A stretch of 64,000 nucleotides of DNA from Lysobacter capsici (GCF_018732085.1 NZ_CP076103.1:5766001-5830000), one strand, 5' to 3'; shown: positions 34,465-44,847, counted from the first letter of the stretch. Program-made: numbers and translations. The notes: a model not told the origin generated them from the sequence alone.

Positions 34465-34941
34465 CTACAGGGTCGATGAGCAGTCGGCTGCAATATCTAT
34501 ACCTTCGCGGTGCTTAAGTACAAATGCCTCGATGACATTTGGCCGAGTCGGAATGGGATCTTTTATAGGCTGCTCCCAGGACTCCTTTAATCGAGGATAC
34601 AACCGCTCTCGAAACGATACGACATCTGGGGCGCGCTGATCCGCATCTACCATCGTAAGCACTGTCAGCACTATCGGCCCATTGATTAGCGTCAAGACCG
34701 GCACCCCTTTGCAATCGAATTGGATTGAATGCGACGCCGGATCGCCGGCTATCAATTCGATGCCCTTAAGCTTTAATGAAACTTCCGCATCGATGGCATC
34801 TCTACGAACTTGCGCGAACTCTACAGTCGTCAATGGCATGAATCTTTGAGGGGAAGCTTCAATAGATACCGGGAAAAAGATCCACGCTAGAGCAGCCAAG
34901 CAAAGTCCGACCGCAACACAGACAGCAATTGTTGTTTTCAT
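34465..34941 (-). CDS. Hypothetical exported or membrane-anchored protein (low-GC island)
   Basis: A 158 aa protein starting at ATG 34941 with a hydrophobic N-terminus (TTIAVCVAVGLCLAALAWIF) that can be a signal anchor or signal peptide. The remainder has two Cys (FDCKGV and AADCSSTL). No family is recognised. Base composition is visibly more AT-rich than the surrounding sulfur genes. It is the last of three opposite-strand genes lying between sbp and cysU. Confidence 0.6.
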   Translation of the reverse strand: MKTTIAVCVAVGLCLAALAWIFFPVSIEASPQRFMPLTTVEFAQVRRDAIDAEVSLKLKGIELIAGDPASHSIQFDCKGVPVLTLINGPIVLTVLTMVDADQRAPDVVSFRERLYPRLKESWEQPIKDPIPTRPNVIEAFVLKHREGIDIAADCSSTL

Positions 34942-35036
34942 TTTTGGTCACTCATCAGACCTCAGTTCGGAGCGGCCAACATCTCGGTCGCGCAGATGCG
35001 TCTATCGGACTCCATTGGAGGCAGCCTTATCATTCC

Positions 35037-35570
35037 TCATGGCGATGAATGATGCGAAAGGGATTTCATAGCCTGATCGAACCTGGGCTCCACTACAGCA
35101 TTTGTCAGGTACTTGGCACCTTCAAAGTCGACGATGATCTTGGCATCCTGCGAACCTACGCGGTACACGAAAGACCCGATCCTCTGAAACACGCCATCAA
35201 CATCGACTACAAGATCGCACACGCCCGAACCCTGCGCGTTGAATTCTGTCGGCGTCTCCAAAAACAAAGTGTATGCAGCACCGACCTCCAGAGGCACCTT
35301 GGAGCATAGGGACTTGTATTTGGCGCTCGGCTCATCCGTCGACTTGAGTTCTCTGACTGTTTTTACTTCCAGTGAGATCACATGGTTCGAATTGCAGACC
35401 TCTTCGCTCTGCCCACATTCGGCTCTCACACCTGTCACTTTCCCGGTAACGACGGCCTTTGCATTTTTGAACAACGTTTCTACTGACCTGTTTGCGGGCG
35501 AAGTCGTCCAGCCCGCGCCCGACGAACTTGCCAGCACAATAGCCAGGAACATCGAGATCTTCTTCATCAT
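35037..35570 (-). CDS. Hypothetical secreted protein (low-GC island)
   Basis: A 177 aa protein starting at ATG 35570 (or 35567) after GGGGA. The N-terminus MMKKISMFLAIVLASSSGAG is a signal peptide. The mature part has even Cys spacing (RAECGQSEEVC, YKSLCSK, GSGVCDLVV), which suggests disulfides. It shows VTGKVTGVRAEC and GAAYTLFLETP, a layout like small beta-rich extracytoplasmic proteins such as the TIMP/netrin-like fold; this is only a likeness. The frame continues to 35657 upstream without a signal peptide. Confidence 0.65.
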   Translation of the reverse strand: MMKKISMFLAIVLASSSGAGWTTSPANRSVETLFKNAKAVVTGKVTGVRAECGQSEEVCNSNHVISLEVKTVRELKSTDEPSAKYKSLCSKVPLEVGAAYTLFLETPTEFNAQGSGVCDLVVDVDGVFQRIGSFVYRVGSQDAKIIVDFEGAKYLTNAVVEPRFDQAMKSLSHHSSP

Positions 35571-35751
35571 CCATTCCCCGTCACTACCCGCACTTGCCCG
35601 CAGCCAGGAGAGCACAGACGCGCACGTTGCCCCGAATGGCTGGCGGATTGCGGTCATGAGGCGATCCTCGGTGACCGCTGTGAAGCCTAACTGACCAACA
35701 CAGATCGTGGACAGAGCGTTTTTTACTGCTTTGGCCTTGTATCTCTGTTTT

Positions 35752-36114
35752 CTACAATCCCAGATTGCTTTCTTTTGTCATGACTCGAGCAACCTGGCCA
35801 TCTTGATCGAACACCACGATGATTCTCGTGGTTTTCGTGACCGTATCCACCGGCGGCTCGGAAACGAAAAACGTGAGGGTAGGCGATTTGAGCGCCTCCT
35901 CCTGAATCAATTCAGTTGGCAAGGCTGATGTATCGCTCAGCGGCGGGTTGAATGTGAATTCCATGCCGCGGCTTTTCAGCAGAAGTTCGATGCTGGCGCG
36001 AGTCTCACCGACTCCAATTCCTTCAATCGCAGCCTCAGCGGACCCATGCCTTTGGCAAGAAGCCGAGGAGATGCTGAAAAACGCCAATAGCAATCCATGG
36101 ATAGCGCGTTTCAA
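35752..36114 (-). CDS. Putative small lipoprotein with TTG start (low-GC island)
   Basis: A 120 aa protein. TTG 36114 is chosen because AGGAG lies 8 bp upstream and the N-terminus KRAIHGLLLAFFSISSASC is a lipoprotein signal with Cys at about 20; ATG 36183 in frame would bury the signal. The rest (IEGIGVGETRASIELLLKSRG, VVFDQDGQVARVMTKE) has no recognised family. It is the first gene of the low-GC block. Confidence 0.55.
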   Translation of the reverse strand: MKRAIHGLLLAFFSISSASCQRHGSAEAAIEGIGVGETRASIELLLKSRGMEFTFNPPLSDTSALPTELIQEEALKSPTLTFFVSEPPVDTVTKTTRIIVVFDQDGQVARVMTKESNLGL

Positions 36115-36538
36115 CGAGTAAGCTCCTGTGGTTCGCACTGCGTTCCAGTTGCACAGCAATCCGACAGCCGGCTTGAGCGTCATCGAAATACTCCCCCTGA
36201 TGCCAGATCAATGACTGTCAGCGTACATCCGACAGCGCGCTCGTTCAGTACGAGCACCTCGACTGAACGCTCGCAGCAAGTTCGTTAGCCCGACCCAGTT
36301 TGTCGGAACGATCCCACTTTGTGTATTTCGGAGCCAATCTTTGTCAGCCCTATGGCTCAGCCATTGGTCTAGTGCTCGGCCGCCCCATTCACCCCATTCG
36401 AACCCCGGCCCGACCATGCTCGCCCCCCCATATCTCCATCGCGCACCTAGAAACAACCAACGCGCATTTCCCAGGAACCCCCGGAACGCGATAGCGTCCA
36501 ACCCCTCTGTCCCCACAACACGTTGCCGCCCACGCCAC

Positions 36539-37405
36539 ATGAGCGAGCAAGTCCTTACTCTGCCGACCTCCGCCACCCGCTGGCGCCGGCCGTTGCCCGG
36601 TCTCGGGCTCGGGCTGGGCCTCGGGCTGACCTGGCTCGGCCTGATCGTCCTGCTGCCGCTGGCCGCGCTGATCCTGCGCTCGGGCGGGCTCGGCTTCGCC
36701 GGCTGGCTGCGCGCGATCTCCGATCCGCGCGTGATCGCCTCGCTCAAGGTCAGCTTCGGCGCCGCCTTCATCGCCGCGGTCGTGGCGCTGGTGTTCGGCG
36801 CGGTGATCGCCTGGGTGCTGGTGCGCTATCGCTTCCCGGGCCGGCGCCTGATGGACGCGATGGTCGATCTGCCGTTCGCGCTGCCGACCGCGGTCGCCGG
36901 CATCACCCTGGCCGCGATTTACGACCAGAACGGCTGGGTCGGCCAATGGCTGCAGCCGTTTGGCATCCAGTTGGTCAACAACGTCGCTGGCATCGTGATC
37001 GCACTGATCTTCATCGGCCTGCCGTTCGCGGTGCGCACGGTGCAGCCGGTGCTGGAAACCCTCGGCCGCGAGCAGGAGGAAGCGGCGATCTCGCTCGGCG
37101 CCTCGCGCCTGACCGCGCTGCGGCGGGTGATCCTGCCCGAGCTGCTGCCGGCGCTGCTGACCGGGTTCTCGCTGGCGTTCGCGCGCGGGCTGGGCGAATT
37201 CGGCTCGGTCATTTTCATCGCCGGCAACTTGCCGATGAAGACCGAGATCGCGCCGCTGCTGATCACCATCCGCCTGGAAGAGGACGGCGGCGTCACCGCC
37301 GCGATCGTGCTGGCGACCTTGCTGCTTCTGATGTCGTTCGCGTGCCTGGTCGCGATCAACGCCGCCTCGACCTTGTTCGCCCACGGGAATCGCCGCGATG
37401 GCTGA
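36539..37405 (+). CDS. cysU: Sulfate/thiosulfate ABC permease CysU (CysT)
   Basis: A 288 aa permease with six or so hydrophobic segments, the MetI-like EAA motif EEAAISLGASRLTALRRVILPELLP and the family's FALPTAVAGITLAAIY. It forms a heterodimer with CysW that passes sulfate from Sbp. ATG 36539 is used; the frame is open upstream to 36341 with no family likeness. The next gene, cysW, starts 8 nt before its stop. 36184-36538 before it shows no gene, and its promoter would lie there. Confidence 0.92.
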   Translation: MSEQVLTLPTSATRWRRPLPGLGLGLGLGLTWLGLIVLLPLAALILRSGGLGFAGWLRAISDPRVIASLKVSFGAAFIAAVVALVFGAVIAWVLVRYRFPGRRLMDAMVDLPFALPTAVAGITLAAIYDQNGWVGQWLQPFGIQLVNNVAGIVIALIFIGLPFAVRTVQPVLETLGREQEEAAISLGASRLTALRRVILPELLPALLTGFSLAFARGLGEFGSVIFIAGNLPMKTEIAPLLITIRLEEDGGVTAAIVLATLLLLMSFACLVAINAASTLFAHGNRRDG

Positions 37406-38273
37406 CGCCTCCCTTCCGCCCGCGCGCGATCCGCTGCAGGAACCGGCCTGGGTACGCTGGACCCTGATCGGTCTGGCGGCCGCGATCATGCTGTTGATCG
37501 TGGTCATGCCGTTGTTGATGCTGCTCGGCGCCGCGTTCGGCAGCGGGCTCAAGGTCTGGTTCGCCGCGGTCAGCGAGCCGCACACGATCGACGCGCTCAA
37601 GCTCACCTTGCTCACCGCCGCGATCGTGGTGCCGGTCAATGCGATCTGCGGCGTGTTCACCGCCTGGGCGGTGACCCGTTTCGAATTCCGCGGCAAACGC
37701 ACCTTGATGGCGCTGATCGACCTGCCGTTCGCGGTGTCGCCGGTGGTCGCGGGCCTGTGCCTGGTGCTGTTGTTCAGCCCGACCCACGGTTACTTCGCCG
37801 ACCTGCTCAATCACTACGACATCAAGATCCTGTTCGCCACGCCCGGGATCGTGCTGGCGACCATGTTCGTGACCTTCCCGTTCGTGGTGCGCGAGCTGAT
37901 CCCGCTGATGGAGCAGCAAGGCAGCGACGAGGAACTCGCCGCGCGCTCGCTCGGCGCCAACGCCTGGACCATGTTCTTCCGCGTGACCCTGCCCAACATC
38001 AAATGGGGCCTGCTGTACGGCGTGTTGTTGTGCAGCGCGCGCGCGATGGGCGAGTTCGGCGCGGTGACGGTGGTGTCGGGCAACGTCATGGGCCAGACCA
38101 ATACGCTCTCGCTGCATGTCGAGGTGTTGTACAAGCAGATGGGCGGCGAAGCGGCGGCGGCGTTCGCGGTGGCGTCGTTGCTGGCCGGCCTGGCCCTGGT
38201 CACCTTGGTGGTCAAGATCTGGCTGGAAGCGCGGCACGGCGACGCGCTCGCGCGCTCGCATCGGCGGCATTGA
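37398..38273 (+). CDS. cysW: Sulfate/thiosulfate ABC permease CysW
   Basis: A 291 aa inner-membrane permease. Motifs: GVFTAWAVTRFEFRGKRTLM, DLPFAVSPVVAGLCLVLLF, and the EAA loop SDEELAARSLGANAWTMFFR, all typical of CysW. It pairs with CysU and couples to the CysA ATPase. It overlaps cysU by 8 nt and is 88 nt from cysA. The C-terminus ends in a basic stretch. Confidence 0.92.
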   Translation: MADASLPPARDPLQEPAWVRWTLIGLAAAIMLLIVVMPLLMLLGAAFGSGLKVWFAAVSEPHTIDALKLTLLTAAIVVPVNAICGVFTAWAVTRFEFRGKRTLMALIDLPFAVSPVVAGLCLVLLFSPTHGYFADLLNHYDIKILFATPGIVLATMFVTFPFVVRELIPLMEQQGSDEELAARSLGANAWTMFFRVTLPNIKWGLLYGVLLCSARAMGEFGAVTVVSGNVMGQTNTLSLHVEVLYKQMGGEAAAAFAVASLLAGLALVTLVVKIWLEARHGDALARSHRRH

Positions 38274-38361
38274 GTCGAGCGATCGACTTAAACAACCACC
38301 GACACACTCATTCACTCACTCGTTCTGATTTACCGCTCCGGTTCACTAGGTATCGCCACGA

Positions 38362-39395
<1,034 letters not shown>

Positions 39396-39405
<10 letters not shown>

Positions 39406-39590
39406 GCCGTACAGAGCCCCTCTCCCGCAAAGCGGGATAGGGAGTTTCGGAATAGGCCGTACTAGAGCCCCTCTCCCGCGAAGCGGGAGAGGGGTTGGGG
39501 TGAGGGCACGCGGCATCGGACGATCGCGCCTGCGCCTTCATCACCCTCACCCCGGCCCTCTCCCGCGAGCGGGAGAGGGAGACAAGCCGG
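39396..39590. repeat. Duplication of the cysA 3' end plus CTCTCCCGC palindromes
   Basis: TTCGGAATAAGCCGTACAGA at 39396 reappears as TTCGGAATAGGCCGTACTAG at 39446, each followed by CCCCTCTCCCGC..GCGGGA. A third copy of the palindrome, GCCCTCTCCCGCGAGCGGGAGAGGG, is at 39556-39580. The family is the one seen at 14702-14826. The remaining bases to 39702 have no gene. Confidence 0.8.
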
Positions 39591-39702
39591 TTGATCGTGT
39601 TGAACGCGCGATGGCTTGCCCGATCTGGCAGAACACAGCATCGCCCCCCGCCCGCGACCCGCGGTCGCAGGCCCCGCCCCCGCGCGGGAGTAAACTAGCC
39701 CC

Positions 39703-40695
39703 ATGACCTATCCCCACTCGCGCCCGCGGCGGATGCGCCGCGACGACTTCTCTCGCCGCTTGATGCGCGAGACCGTCCTCACCGCCAACGACCTGATCTA
39801 TCCGGTCTTCGTCCACGAACTCGACGGCCGCGCGCCGGTCGGCTCCATGCCCGGCATCGAACGCCTGTCGATCGACGAACTGCTGCGCGTGGCCGAACGC
39901 GCGAGCGAGTTGCGGGTGCCCGCACTCGCGCTGTTTCCGGTCACCGCGCCGGATGCGAAGTCGCTCGACGCCGCCGCCGCGTGGGACGACGACGGCCTGT
40001 GCCAACGCGCGATCCGCGCGCTCAAGCAACGCTTCCCGGAGCTGGGCGTGATCACCGACGTCGCCCTCGATCCGTACACCACGCACGGCCAGGACGGTCT
40101 GGTCGACGACAGCGGCTACGTCATGAACGACGAAACCGTCGAGGCGCTGGTCAAGCAGGCGCTGTCGCACGCCGTCGCCGGGGCCGACGTGGTCGCGCCC
40201 AGCGACATGATGGACGGCCGCATCGGCCAGATCCGCAACGCGCTGGAACGCGACGGCCACATCCACACCCGCATCCTGGCCTACAGCGCCAAGTACGCAT
40301 CGAGTTTCTACGGCCCGTTCCGCGATGCGGTCGGCTCGGCCGGTGCGCTCGGCAAGGGCAACAAGTACACCTACCAGATGGACCCGGCCAACAGCGACGA
40401 AGCGATGCGCGAGATCGCGCTCGATCTCGACGAAGGCGCCGACATGATCATGGTCAAGCCGGGCATGCCCTACCTCGACATCGTGCGCCGCGCGAAGGAC
40501 GAATTCGGCGCGCCGACCTTCGTCTATCAAGTCAGCGGCGAGTACGCGATGCTGCGCGCGGCCATTCAGAACGGCTGGCTGGACGAACGCGGCTGCGTGC
40601 TTGAGGCACTGACCTCGATCAAGCGCGCCGGCGCCGACGGTGTGTTGACCTACTTCGCGCTGGATGCGGCGCAGTGGCTGCGCGAAGCGAACTGA
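39703..40695 (+). CDS. hemB: Delta-aminolevulinic acid dehydratase (porphobilinogen synthase)
   Basis: A 330 aa enzyme that condenses two 5-aminolevulinate molecules to porphobilinogen in tetrapyrrole synthesis. The Mg-type metal site DVALDPYTTHGQDG (Asp in place of the Zn Cys residues) is present. The Schiff-base Lys lies in MIMVKPGMPYLDIV; the other active-site Lys is in AYSAKYASSFYGPFRDAVGSA. Length and order match HemB. ATG 39703 is used. It is a stand-alone gene after the sulfur locus. Confidence 0.95.
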   Translation: MTYPHSRPRRMRRDDFSRRLMRETVLTANDLIYPVFVHELDGRAPVGSMPGIERLSIDELLRVAERASELRVPALALFPVTAPDAKSLDAAAAWDDDGLCQRAIRALKQRFPELGVITDVALDPYTTHGQDGLVDDSGYVMNDETVEALVKQALSHAVAGADVVAPSDMMDGRIGQIRNALERDGHIHTRILAYSAKYASSFYGPFRDAVGSAGALGKGNKYTYQMDPANSDEAMREIALDLDEGADMIMVKPGMPYLDIVRRAKDEFGAPTFVYQVSGEYAMLRAAIQNGWLDERGCVLEALTSIKRAGADGVLTYFALDAAQWLREAN

Positions 40696-40907
40696 GCCGC
40701 ATCAATACGGCGGTTGCGGCGCGCGCAGGCATCCCTGTGTGCGCACGCGATGCGAGCTGCCCGATTTCAATCAACCGGCATTGATCCTGGGCGTGAATTT
40801 GAACGCCGCGTCCGTGTTCGCGGCGTCCGGATTCGATCAAGGGCAATCGGCGCGACCTTGCGCGCCGCAAATCGCCGCGAGGCCCGAAGGCCCCGCGGCA
40901 ACCTGCA

Positions 40908-41222
40908 TCAATACGGATAGAACGTGCAGAACTCCGTCACCGTCACGTTCAACTGCGACGCATAACCTTGCAGTTGGCCCTGGCAATCGCTCTGGGTGAT
41001 CGCAGTGATGTGCTCGTAATGGAAGGTGTAGGTCACCGTGGTGCCGTTCGGACCGGGCACGCTATGCGGGTCGGCCCAACGCACCGTGGCTTTCCACACG
41101 CCGAACGGCTGCGGCGGCTGCGGCTTGACCGGAAGACCGCCGGGCGGGGCCGCCATGACCGGCGCCGCCAACAGCAACATCGAGAACAGCAGACCCCCAA
41201 AACTACGTTTCATGTTGCTCAT
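40908..41222 (-). CDS. Small exported protein (104 aa)
   Basis: Starts at ATG 41222 after AAAGGA; the signal peptide FGGLLFSMLLLAAPVMA ends before APPGGLP. The mature part is Pro-rich then has TTVTYTFHYEHITAITQSDC and TVTEFCTFYPY with two Cys. No family is recognised. The longer frame upstream of 41222 is Arg-rich without likeness. It is convergent with hemB; no clear terminator was seen between them. Confidence 0.65.
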   Translation of the reverse strand: MSNMKRSFGGLLFSMLLLAAPVMAAPPGGLPVKPQPPQPFGVWKATVRWADPHSVPGPNGTTVTYTFHYEHITAITQSDCQGQLQGYASQLNVTVTEFCTFYPY

Positions 41223-41568
41223 AAAGATCCTTTTTATTGCCACACGACGTGGCGGGGGAAGGATAGCGGCGTGCGTCGCGATCGCGATTCGCGACGGCGT
41301 CGCGATACGCGCACGGCCGATAAGCGGCGAGCCATCCGCGACTAGCGGAAACGCGCAAACGCAATCCTCCGACGAACGGCCGGTCGCTCGTGTTGCAATG
41401 CGGCGCAGGCCGAACGCCAGCGCAACAGCGGCGCTCGCGCGCGTGCGTTCATGCGTTCGCATTGCGTGCGGGGACGCGAGGTACTGCGTCGTGCAGCGAA
41501 GCGGATGTTGCGCGCACGAAACAATTCATCGCCGGCGGTTGCGGCCTCGACGAACTGTGCGCGATGGC
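41223..41568. other. Intergenic region with no supported gene
   Basis: 346 bases between two minus-strand genes. Short frames on both strands are Arg/Ala-rich and lack ribosome-binding sites. TCCTTTTTATTGCC just above ATG 41222 is AT-richer and could hold the promoter of the exported protein. Confidence 0.4.
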
Positions 41569-41910
41569 TCAGATTTCGACGATGCAGATCGGCGCGTCGG
41601 GTTGACTACCGATCAAGCGCGCCAGTTCGATCGCGTCGTCGAGGCATTCGTCGGGTTGATGGAAGGCGGAGAGGAGGTCGTAACCGTCGTCGCCGCCGGG
41701 CTCGCGGCCGTCCCGCAGACTCAGCTCGATGCAGGTCCAGTCGATGACATCCTCCAGCGCGGATGCGTGCGGCCCCACCACGCCGACGTAACTCACACCG
41801 TCGCGCAGCCATTGTTCGACCGATTGTTCGATGGCGCGTGCGAGCGTGGCAAGGTCGTCGCCGCGCGAATGCACCACCACTTTCTTTGCGTAGGCGCTGT
41901 CGCGAATCAC
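41569..41910 (-). CDS. Hypothetical protein overlapping the PD40 gene
   Basis: A 113 aa protein from GTG 41910, which overlaps the stop codon of the upstream gene (GTGA). The frame reads VIRDSAYAKKVVVHSRGDDL, then AIEQSVEQWLRDGVSYVGVVG, IDWTCIELSLRDG and ends QPDAPICIVEI. No family is recognised and no signal peptide is seen, so it is likely cytoplasmic. The frame remains open well upstream, but there it is the shadow of the beta-propeller gene, and translation coupling decides the start. Confidence 0.6.
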   Translation of the reverse strand: MIRDSAYAKKVVVHSRGDDLATLARAIEQSVEQWLRDGVSYVGVVGPHASALEDVIDWTCIELSLRDGREPGGDDGYDLLSAFHQPDECLDDAIELARLIGSQPDAPICIVEI

Positions 41911-42812
41911 CGCGCCGCGTTCGCCACGCAGCCGTCCTTGCCGGTCGCGGCCGGCGCCTTCATCCGATACAGGTCCATCTTGCCGGCCTTCGGCGCCTTG
42001 GCCGAACCGCTGACCACCAGTTCGCCCGGCTTGTTCCAGTCGACCGCCGGGCCGAGCGTATATCCCTCGGCCGTATTGAACGACAACGCCAACGGCGTCG
42101 CCTCGCCATAGCGCGAACCATCGCATTGCGCGAGGTACAGCCGGATCGGATCGTGCTCGACGTCGCTCGAACGCGCGAACACGATGGCGCGGCCATCGCC
42201 GAGCCAGGCCGCGTCGAATTCGTCGGCGGCGGTGTTCACGCCCGGCACCGGCCTGGGGTCGGCGAACGCGCGGCCGTTCCAGGTCGCGACGAACAGATCG
42301 TGCCGGCCCGCGCCGCCGAACCCGTTGCTGGCGAACAGCAGATGCTTGCCGTCGCGGCTCGGCGTCGGCGCCCATTCGTCGCCGCGGCTGTTGACGCCGG
42401 GGCCGAGGTTTTCGGCCGGGCCGTAGCTGCCGTCGGCCTGCACCGGCGCGCGATACAGATCGTCGCCGCCGCGGCCGCCGGGCCGGTTGGAGAAGAAGTA
42501 CAGCCAGCGGCCGTCGGCGCTGAACAAAGGATCGAAATCGTTCGACACCGAGTTGATCGACAGCGGTTCGGGCTGTTGCCAGCGGCCGTCGATCAGCCGC
42601 GCCTGCCACAGGTCCCAGCCGCCCGCGCCGCCCTTGCGGTCGGTGCTGCCCCAGACGATGCGCTGGCCGTCGGGGCGGATCGCGCCGCGCACTTCGCTGT
42701 GTGGGGTGGAGACCACGCCCATGCCTTCGATGCCGAATTCCGACAGGGCGAAGGCGCTGCCGGCGAGGGTGCAGCCCAGCATCAGGCTCAGACGGGAGAT
42801 GGCGGTGCGCAT
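41907..42812 (-). CDS. Exported PD40 (TolB-like) beta-propeller protein
   Basis: A 301 aa protein beginning at ATG 42812 with a signal peptide (ISRLSLMLGCTLAGSAFA). Repeats of the WD40-like PD40 type are visible: FDPLFSADGRWLYFFSNRPGG, DEWAPTPSRDGKHLLFASNG and FDAAWLGDGRAIVFAR. Such propellers, as in TolB, bind other proteins in the periplasm. It couples to the hypothetical gene downstream by a 4-nt overlap. Partner and role are unknown. Confidence 0.8.
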   Translation of the reverse strand: MRTAISRLSLMLGCTLAGSAFALSEFGIEGMGVVSTPHSEVRGAIRPDGQRIVWGSTDRKGGAGGWDLWQARLIDGRWQQPEPLSINSVSNDFDPLFSADGRWLYFFSNRPGGRGGDDLYRAPVQADGSYGPAENLGPGVNSRGDEWAPTPSRDGKHLLFASNGFGGAGRHDLFVATWNGRAFADPRPVPGVNTAADEFDAAWLGDGRAIVFARSSDVEHDPIRLYLAQCDGSRYGEATPLALSFNTAEGYTLGPAVDWNKPGELVVSGSAKAPKAGKMDLYRMKAPAATGKDGCVANAAR

Positions 42813-43175
42813 GGGACCTGGGCTCGCGACGGGAGCTGGGAGTTTAGTCCGGCGGTGCGGTCCGCTGTCGTGGTCGGACGCGGCCTTGTGGCGTTGGCAT
42901 CGCGGCCCGCGCCTCGACCGCACGGCCGTTGGTCACCGGGCGGCCATGCGCCTGGGTCCCGGACGATGCGCCGATCACTGGAATTCACAATCGACGCACA
43001 TCCCACTGTGCGCAGTCGAAACGCCACCCGTGCGGTCCGTGCCGGGTCGGCGGCCGGCGCCCGCGGCGCGCTGGTCAGCCCGCGGTCGAGGAGTAGACTT
43101 CGGGGCAACCGGACCCTGGCGCGCCGCTCGGTGCGTCTCCCCCAGGAAGGGTCATCCGTCCAGAGAGGCGCCTGC
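42813..43175. promoter_or_regulatory. Divergent intergenic region before aroE
   Basis: 363 bases between the beta-propeller gene (minus) and aroE (plus). It presumably holds both promoters. No gene, hairpin or clear -35/-10 pair was seen. Confidence 0.3.
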
Positions 43176-44045
43176 ATGTCGATCGATTCAAATTCGTCCA
43201 GCCCGGTCCTGCGTTACGCGGTGTTCGGCCACCCGGTCGCGCACTCGCTGTCGCCGCGCATCCATGCCGCGTTCGCGCGGCAGTTCGGGATCGGGCTGGA
43301 GTACACCGCGATCGATGCCGCGCCGGAACGTTTCGACGTCGCCCTGGCCGAGTTCGCCGCCGAAGGCGGGCTCGGCGCCAACATCACCTTGCCGCTGAAG
43401 ACCCGCGCGGCGAGCATCTGCTCGCAATTGAGCGAGCGCGCCCAGCGCGCCGGCGCGGTCAACACCCTGATCCGCAGCGCCACCGGCTGGGAAGGCGACA
43501 ACACCGACGGCATCGGCCTGATCCGCGACCTCACCGAACGCCACGGCCTGGACCTGCGTTCGCGCCGCACCCTGCTGATCGGTGCCGGCGGCGCCGCGCG
43601 CGGCGTGGCGCCGGCGCTGCTCGATGCCGGCATCGGCGATCTGTACATCGTCAACCGCACGCCCGAGCGCGCCGACGCGCTGGCCGATGCGCTGGGCCTG
43701 CCGGGCCGGGTGCATCCGCGCTATCTCGCCGACGTCAACACGCTGGGCAATTTCGATCTGATCATCAACGCGACCTCGGCCGCGCGCATCGACGCGATGC
43801 CGACCCTGCCGATGAGCCTGGCCACGCCGCGCACCGCGGCGGTGGACCTGAGCTACGGCGAAGTGGCGGTGCCGTTCCTCGCGTGGGCCAAGGTCGCCGG
43901 CGCGCACGATCGCGTCGACGGCCTGGGCATGCTGGTCGAACAGGCCGCCGAGAGTTTCGAACGCTGGCACCGCAAGCGGCCGGACACCGATCCGGTGTAT
44001 GCGCAGCTGCGACAGGGTGCGATGGCCCTGGTCACCGCCGACTGA
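43176..44045 (+). CDS. aroE: Shikimate dehydrogenase
   Basis: A 289 aa NADP-dependent enzyme that reduces 3-dehydroshikimate in aromatic amino acid and chorismate synthesis. Substrate-binding motif VFGHPVAHSLSPRIHAAFA, catalytic Lys in NITLPLKTRA, Asp in GDNTDGIG and the NADP site LIGAGGAARGVAP are present. Start ATG 43176. It feeds the chorismate used by the XanB2-like enzyme, although it is far from the pigment genes. Confidence 0.95.
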   Translation: MSIDSNSSSPVLRYAVFGHPVAHSLSPRIHAAFARQFGIGLEYTAIDAAPERFDVALAEFAAEGGLGANITLPLKTRAASICSQLSERAQRAGAVNTLIRSATGWEGDNTDGIGLIRDLTERHGLDLRSRRTLLIGAGGAARGVAPALLDAGIGDLYIVNRTPERADALADALGLPGRVHPRYLADVNTLGNFDLIINATSAARIDAMPTLPMSLATPRTAAVDLSYGEVAVPFLAWAKVAGAHDRVDGLGMLVEQAAESFERWHRKRPDTDPVYAQLRQGAMALVTAD

Positions 44046-44121
44046 TACCTGTTGAAGTTCGCGCCGTTCTGTCGCCGTGCGCGACCGGGCCGGCGCGCCG
44101 GCCCCGCCTCTGGAAACGACA

Positions 44122-44469
44122 ATGGATTCCGCTCCCCTGTTCGCGGCGCTGATCGGCCCGTTATTGCACATCGCGCCGCACCTGCTGGCTTGTGCGGTGG
44201 GCTTGTTGTTGTGTCTGCTGCGGCGACGCGAACTCGGCACGGCCGGCCTGTACGGCGGCTTGGGCTTCGGCTTGCACATCGGCGGGTCGCTGGTGGGTCT
44301 GGGCGGCCAAGCCTGGTCGATGTGGGCCAGAGAGTACGCCGCGGCCCCTGTGTCCTCGATCGCATCGGGCCTGACCGTGTTCATCGTCATCGCGACCGTG
44401 CTCCACACGATCGCCATGGGGCTGCTGGTCGCCGCGATTGTGGCGCGGCGGCCGGCGCAGTCGGCATGA
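44122..44469 (+). CDS. Small integral membrane protein
   Basis: A 115 aa protein starting at ATG 44122 with three or four hydrophobic segments (FAALIGPLLHIAPHLLACAV, GLYGGLGFGLHIGGSLVGL and others). No family is recognised. Probably inner membrane. 76 bp after aroE, and possibly co-transcribed. Confidence 0.6.
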   Translation: MDSAPLFAALIGPLLHIAPHLLACAVGLLLCLLRRRELGTAGLYGGLGFGLHIGGSLVGLGGQAWSMWAREYAAAPVSSIASGLTVFIVIATVLHTIAMGLLVAAIVARRPAQSA

Positions 44470-44508
44470 GCGCCATCGAACGCGCCTGGCTCTGCTGAGG
44501 CAGCATCC

Positions 44509-44847
44509 ATGTCCACGCACGCCGACCCAACCTGTCCCGCCACCGTCTACCACTTCGCCGATCCGGCCGACTGGGCGCGAGCGCAGACCGCCGGCACCTA
44601 TGCGCCCGACGCGCTGCAACGCGACGGTTTTCTGCATTGCGCGACCCAGGCGCAGTTGGCCGGCGTGATCGAACGTCATCAACGCGGCCGTGGCGCGCGG
44701 GTATTGTTGACCCTGGACGCCGCCGCACTGGGCGATGCGTTGCGCTACTACTGGAGCGAGCGCAGCGGCGATCACTTTCCGCATGTGTATGGACCGATCG
44801 CGCTAGCGGCGGTGCATTCGGCCGAAGCGTTCCTCGCGCCACCGTGA
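44509..44847 (+). CDS. DUF952 protein
   Basis: A 112 aa protein with the DUF952 pattern: YHFADPADWARAQTAGTYAP near the N-terminus, DGFLHCATQAQLAGVIERH in the middle and FPHVYGPIALAAVHSAEAF near the end. Such proteins occur in bacteria and plants and have no settled function. The next gene begins inside its stop codon. Confidence 0.8.
   Translation: MSTHADPTCPATVYHFADPADWARAQTAGTYAPDALQRDGFLHCATQAQLAGVIERHQRGRGARVLLTLDAAALGDALRYYWSERSGDHFPHVYGPIALAAVHSAEAFLAPP

Noticed and set aside
41907..42609. Upstream part of the 41569-42609 minus-strand frame
   Set aside because: This part overlaps the beta-propeller gene in another frame and is Arg-rich; only 41569-41910 looks like a real protein.
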